From CAINVV01 sp963663675 (GTDB lineage: Bacteria; Bacteroidota; Bacteroidia; Bacteroidales; Prolixibacteraceae), in the NCBI GenBank assembly GCA_963663675.1, contig OY760498.1:3038001-3102000 (forward strand): a DNA stretch of 64,000 bases. The letters are read 5' to 3'. The notes beneath the pieces are model-generated. The model ran no database searches, was not told where the DNA came from, and saw only the letters and a program-made list of their open reading frames with translations. The translations under genes were made by a program, and so were the position numbers. Below, piece by piece: positions 60,140-64,000 of the stretch (within the stretch, counting starts at the first letter, position 1; each line of letters starts with the position of its first letter).

Positions 60140-62632
60140 TCAATGTTGCGTTTCCAGGTGTTTTAAGACAAACTTGATTTCAGAATAGCTGAATGAATTT
60201 CCCAGTTTAACTTTCAAATCGCCTAGCCGGTTGATATTATTCAACTCAATGCATTCCTCGATGGCTTTCACCTTATGCTTTTCAACGAGACGATAGATGG
60301 GAATATCCCCGTTTCCAACAAATTCCAGCAGGTGCGTTTCGATGGTTGAAATGGCCATCTGCCTGTTTCTCGCGATATCTGCTATCGAAAGCCCGTTTTT
60401 AAATAGTTCAAAGGTAACTTGCCTCGAGTCCATACCCGCTCTCTCAGCCTCCCTTTGGGCTTCTGGAGGCACATCCATGCCTGCCTGATTGCGATAGGCC
60501 AGGATCAGTTCAAGAATTTCCCTCCCAAACTGCTTCATCCTTACCCCACCCATGCCTTTTACAGCCTTCAGTTCTTTTCCGGTTGTGGGCAGTGTCTGGG
60601 CAATCTCCAGCAAGGTTTTTTGTGACATGATTCGGGCCATCTCCACCTGCATCAGTTCCGCCTTTTCTGAACGCCATCGTTTTAGCTGGGTATAAAAATC
60701 CGGATTGGTGCTTAAAGAGTCAATATGATCTGTTTTCTTGCGACTGTGTACTGCCTCTTCAACCTCAATAAAGGCTTTCGAACGGGTTTCCAGGAATGAT
60801 TTTGTCTCGAATCCGCTCTTACAATGGTGAAGGCAGATTTTTTTTAGCCTTATCTCTTTTTGAAGTTTATCCGTTGCCTCTATGAAACTTTTGCGTACCA
60901 ATTTGTTATCGCTCTCGAATGTGGCGTCTGAAACGGGCTGTTCCAGGAGTTGTTCAAGTTTTGTACAGTAAAACACAGAAGCCTTTTTGACCCGCTCCTG
61001 TAAAAGTGGATTTTCTTCTGATTTTAGTCCTTCTGCCAGTATTTGCCGCACTTGGTTTTCGAAACGCGCAGCCACATCTATCAATTCCTCCTGCAATGGA
61101 GTGGTTAATCCCCGGAGAACAAAATTAAGTGAGCCAAGCAGCTGGGCAGAATGCTCGTCCCAAAGCTTCAGCAGATATTGGACCTGGCGAAGAATCGGCC
61201 TGAAATCAAAAAGTTCTCCAAGCAATTGCTGAAGGAATTCTTTCCTGGATTGCTCCAGTTCGGCCGGACCGGGTTGGTTCTGTTCCACCTCCTCGCTAAA
61301 CTGCGAAACCGTAGCATCACTTTTAATGCTCCGAAGGGCTATTGGGGTACTGAGCACCAATCCCTCAAAGGTTCTGCAACGACTGAGGGCCACATATACC
61401 TGGCCGTGGGCAAAAGAAGCCCTTGCATCAATAATGGCTTTGTCAAATGTCAGTCCCTGGCTTTTATGAATGGTTATTGCCCAGGCGAGCTTAAGCGGAA
61501 ACTGGCTAAAGGCGCCTATCACCTCCTCTTCGATCTCCTGCGTGGCATCATTCAATGCATATTTGGTATTGAGCCATACCACTCTTTCAACTTCGAGAAC
61601 AGAACCATCATCAGGACAATACACTTCGATCTGATTTTCATCAAGGTCCGTAATCTTACCGATTTTCCCATTGTAAAAGCGCTTCGCGGGAGTGGGGTCA
61701 TTTTTCACGAACATCACCTGAGCACCAATTTTCAGTTCCAGATCGTGGTCGGTTGGATAGGAATATTCAGGGAATTCGCCTGTTACTTCTGCTGTAAAGC
61801 GAAAAACCGCAGTGTCAAGTAAATCAAGTTTGGAACTGTTGATCTGCTGGGACTGGTAATTGTGCGTGGTAAGTGTGATGTAGCCTTCCTTGTCTCCAGG
61901 ATTAAAACCGGGAATATAACGCTGGTTCAGTTCCTGTAATGTTTCCATATCCAGCTGGTTATCACGAATTTTATTTAACAGTGCGATAAATTGCTGGTCG
62001 CTCTGGCGGAAAATGTATCTTAATTCGATACTTGTAAATTTCGACTTCCTCAGAGCCCTGCTGCTAAAGAAAAAGGCAGTATCATACCAGGGCTTCAAAA
62101 GTTCCCATTCCTCATCCTTAACAATTGGAGCCAACTGCTGCAGATCCCCAATCATAAGTAGCTGAATGCCACCGAAAGGCTTGTAGCGGTTGCGGAACCT
62201 ACGCAGGACCTCGTCGATGGCATCGAGTATATCAGCCCTGACCATACTGATTTCATCTATGACCAGCAAATCAAGACTTCGTATGATATTGATCTTCTCT
62301 TTGCTGAAGCGCTTTACATTAACCGAGGTTGCTCCCTCATCTGCCCTTTGCAGGCGAGCGGGCCTGTCGGCATCCGTTGGAATCTGCGGACCAAATGAAA
62401 GCTGAAAAAAGGAGTGAATGGTAACTCCGCCGGCATTAATGGCTGCGACACCGGTGGGAGCCACTACCACCATCCGCTTGGGGGAATGCTGCTTAAGATT
62501 TTTGAGAAATGTGGTTTTCCCGGTTCCGGCCTTGCCCGTAAGGAAAAGATTCTGACCTGTGTACTGCACAAAATCAAATGCCAGGTCAAGCTGGGGATTA
62601 CGCTGGTAGGTAAAGGTGCTTAGCTCGTTCAT
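60140..62632 (-). CDS. Pif1-like SF1 helicase with HRDC and RecQ-type helix-turn-helix C-terminal domains
   Basis: The chosen ATG at 62632 gives 830 residues; an in-frame ATG at 62683 would add 17. Walker A is GKAGTGKT at 33-40 and the helicase motifs include VVAPTGVAAINAGG, LVIDEISMVRAD, GDLQQLAPIV and, near 400, WAITIHKSQGLTFDKAIID with YVALSRCR, all typical of Pif1/RecD-type 5'-3' helicases. After a long helical middle comes an HRDC domain (about 615-690, LPTTGKELKAVKGMGGVRM), then a RecQ-associated helix-turn-helix (about 715-830, GLSIADIARNRQMAISTIETHL). It probably unwinds structured DNA in replication or repair. Confidence 0.9.
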   Translation of the reverse strand: MNELSTFTYQRNPQLDLAFDFVQYTGQNLFLTGKAGTGKTTFLKNLKQHSPKRMVVVAPTGVAAINAGGVTIHSFFQLSFGPQIPTDADRPARLQRADEGATSVNVKRFSKEKINIIRSLDLLVIDEISMVRADILDAIDEVLRRFRNRYKPFGGIQLLMIGDLQQLAPIVKDEEWELLKPWYDTAFFFSSRALRKSKFTSIELRYIFRQSDQQFIALLNKIRDNQLDMETLQELNQRYIPGFNPGDKEGYITLTTHNYQSQQINSSKLDLLDTAVFRFTAEVTGEFPEYSYPTDHDLELKIGAQVMFVKNDPTPAKRFYNGKIGKITDLDENQIEVYCPDDGSVLEVERVVWLNTKYALNDATQEIEEEVIGAFSQFPLKLAWAITIHKSQGLTFDKAIIDARASFAHGQVYVALSRCRTFEGLVLSTPIALRSIKSDATVSQFSEEVEQNQPGPAELEQSRKEFLQQLLGELFDFRPILRQVQYLLKLWDEHSAQLLGSLNFVLRGLTTPLQEELIDVAARFENQVRQILAEGLKSEENPLLQERVKKASVFYCTKLEQLLEQPVSDATFESDNKLVRKSFIEATDKLQKEIRLKKICLHHCKSGFETKSFLETRSKAFIEVEEAVHSRKKTDHIDSLSTNPDFYTQLKRWRSEKAELMQVEMARIMSQKTLLEIAQTLPTTGKELKAVKGMGGVRMKQFGREILELILAYRNQAGMDVPPEAQREAERAGMDSRQVTFELFKNGLSIADIARNRQMAISTIETHLLEFVGNGDIPIYRLVEKHKVKAIEECIELNNINRLGDLKVKLGNSFSYSEIKFVLKHLETQH

Positions 62633-62954
62633 AAATCTCTTTAGACAAAGATAAGGCATCTGTTGAATATTTAAGAATCGCATATAACATATTGCTAATT
62701 AGTATCTTACCCATTTAGCAACTCTATTTCACCTGCTTTGTTCAACATAAAATAATGTAGGAATTAATACCCCTTCCGACTATCACGGGGGAAAGACTTG
62801 ATTTAATTGTCAAAAATCGCCCGGTGATTATTTTATAAGTGTAGAATTTTCTAAATAGTAAATGGCTTTAAGCATAAACAGAGAAAGAAGCCTGGATGGC
62901 TTCTTTTTGAGTGGTAGTCTGATCTTTTTAGGATGAAAAAAGCAAATAAGATTT
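62633..62954. other. 322-base intergenic region with one terminator, no gene
   Basis: The region lies between the helicase start and the stop of a small exported-protein gene, both minus strand. It should contain the helicase promoter, but no clear -7 box was found. A terminator hairpin is listed separately; nothing else was recognised. Confidence 0.4.
62884..62908. terminator. Terminator hairpin after the small exported-protein gene
   Basis: AAAGAAGCC at 62884-62892 and GGCTTCTTT at 62898-62906 form a perfect 9-base stem with a five-base loop. T-rich sequence follows on both strands. It lies 46 bases beyond the minus-strand stop at 62955, so it should end that transcript. Confidence 0.7.
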
Positions 62955-63332
62955 CTAATATTTCTTAATCAGCATGGTATAATTTACTGTAGAATCCGGT
63001 TTGTACACCAGCATTGGAAAAGATCCCTGAGGATAATGGCAGGGCATATTGTCAAACATGTGAGGAACTTTGATCTTGCTGTTGGATAGCTTACCAAAGT
63101 GCACCTCCTTATCGGCAAATTTTTTACCTGGCAGGTATTTAAGATGTTCCGGATTGTTTAATAGTTGTTTGTAGTCAATCGCATTAAAATGTCCGGGAAT
63201 CTTTGTGCTGTTGAGAAATCCAAATTTCACCGTTGCCGTGTCAATTTGAAGTTGACTGTTTGTTTGGGAAAATGTGGGAAGATAATATCCGATCAGCAAA
63301 ACTGCAAGTAAGTGTATCTTTATCATAATCAA
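62955..63332 (-). CDS. Small exported protein, function unknown
   Basis: The 125-residue protein has a signal peptide ending near LPTFSQ and a compact soluble domain with the sequences FNAIDYKQLLNNPEHLKYLPG and MPCHYPQGSFPMLVY. I do not recognise a family. An ATG two codons downstream (63326) is an equally good start. It is a single gene with its own terminator. Confidence 0.65.
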   Translation of the reverse strand: MIMIKIHLLAVLLIGYYLPTFSQTNSQLQIDTATVKFGFLNSTKIPGHFNAIDYKQLLNNPEHLKYLPGKKFADKEVHFGKLSNSKIKVPHMFDNMPCHYPQGSFPMLVYKPDSTVNYTMLIKKY

Positions 63333-63678
63333 TTATTTAAAGTATTGACAGGCTCTGCGCCAATGTTATCAGCATTGTGTGACTACCGCGGACCAGGTCC
63401 GGTTGTAATAAACTTTGAAAGCTATCAATCCTTGTTTTAAGTCAGCCTCTGATTTAGAATGTCTTGTAAATTTAAAGAAGAAATTTGAATAAATAAACTG
63501 TACAGGCATAAATTCACAAGGGTACATTTTTTAAGTCTTAAACATAGATTTTGTGGAATAATAAATATTGAATCACAAAAGCAATACAAATTTTTGGCAC
63601 GAAACGACAGCCTATAATTACCGTATACATAATTTTAAATATTATCATATCATACCAGTGATTAAATAATCAAACCTT
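63333..63678. other. 346-base divergent intergenic region, no gene
   Basis: This region separates the minus-strand small exported-protein gene from the plus-strand epimerase-like gene. It is AT-rich in its right half. I saw no RNA gene, no strong inverted repeat and no perfect promoter box. Confidence 0.4.
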
Positions 63679-64000
63679 ATGAGACAAACCATTCTGGGAT
63701 CGGGTGGTGCAATAGGGATACCCCTCGCCAAAGAACTGAAAAAATACACCAATGAAATACGGCTTGTTAGCAGAAATCCTGTAAAAGTAAACGAAACGGA
63801 TGAACTTTTCCCGCTGGATGTGAATAACTTCGGGAAACTGTCAGATGCCATAAAAGGCAGTGAAGTGGTTTATGTGACCATCGGATTTGAATATAGCATC
63901 AAGGCCTGGCAAAAAACCTGGCCACCATTCATGAGGGCTGTTATAGACGCCTGCCGTAAACATAACACGAAACTGGTCTTTTTTGACAATGTTTATATGT
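63679..64000 (+). CDS. NAD(P)-binding epimerase/NmrA-like protein, N-terminal part
   Basis: The 107 visible codons start at the ATG at 63679 and run off the window. The N-terminus MRQTILGSGGAIGIPLAKEL has the glycine-rich GSGGAIG Rossmann motif, then LVSRNPVKVNETDELFPLDV, where the second strand and an acidic turn set cofactor preference, and VVYVTIGFEYS before FMRAVIDACRKHNTKLVFFDN. This matches the extended SDR/NAD-dependent epimerase group. The catalytic YxxxK motif lies beyond the window, so the activity is open. Confidence 0.75.
   Translation, partial: MRQTILGSGGAIGIPLAKELKKYTNEIRLVSRNPVKVNETDELFPLDVNNFGKLSDAIKGSEVVYVTIGFEYSIKAWQKTWPPFMRAVIDACRKHNTKLVFFDNVYM

Overview
The window looks like a chromosomal segment of a Bacteroidota (Bacteroidales-like) bacterium. 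The signs are near-absence of Shine-Dalgarno dependence, several -7 boxes of the TAnnTTTG type, a TonB/ExbB/ExbD/ExbD set with a poly-proline TonB, a NigD-like lipoprotein, LytS/LytTR regulation, a Bacteroides-type serine palmitoyltransferase, and many secreted or lipid-anchored glycosidases. I saw no rRNA, tRNA, CRISPR array, insertion sequence or phage gene. It is moderately AT-rich by eye, with no obvious composition break.

Left part (1-14.7 kb): housekeeping and envelope genes. These are the 5' end of an aspartokinase gene, a peroxiredoxin-recA operon with a structured 3' region, a TPR/SPOR protein, ClpS, an ICMT-like methyltransferase, a NigD-like lipoprotein, an S9 peptidase and a complete energy-transduction operon (PstS-like lipoprotein, TPR protein, ExbB, two ExbD, TonB) closed by a terminator. 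From 14.8 to 21.8 kb come a secreted superoxide dismutase, 4-alpha-glucanotransferase, VOC and AHSA1 proteins, a secreted isochorismatase-like hydrolase, a WG-repeat protein and a GH92 mannosidase.

The most interesting region is 22.2-30.9 kb. Nine co-directional genes, tightly packed and partly overlapping, encode a LytS-type kinase and LytTR regulator, a PqqD-like small protein, an ATP-grasp ligase, a fold-III PLP decarboxylase, a urea-transporter/M23-peptidase fusion, a TPR plus outer-membrane beta-barrel protein, and a second exported TPR protein. I infer an envelope-spanning pathway that makes and moves an amide- or peptide-linked metabolite; I know of no characterised equivalent. Next come tandem M14 carboxypeptidase paralogues, the first with every catalytic position lost, and a serine palmitoyltransferase-SDR pair that suggests sphingolipid synthesis.

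From 37.0 to 57.4 kb lies a glycan-degradation region: GH92, a propeller/alpha-helical fusion, a metallophosphoesterase, GH78, two GH38, a divergent GH43-like lipoprotein, a thioredoxin-like protein and GH29, with an ECF sigma/anti-sigma operon on the opposite strand. It has no SusC/SusD pair. The combination suits mannose-, rhamnose- and fucose-containing glycans. The right end holds glpK-glpF, a Pif1-like helicase with RecQ-type C-terminal domains, a small secreted protein and the start of an NAD(P)-binding epimerase-like gene.
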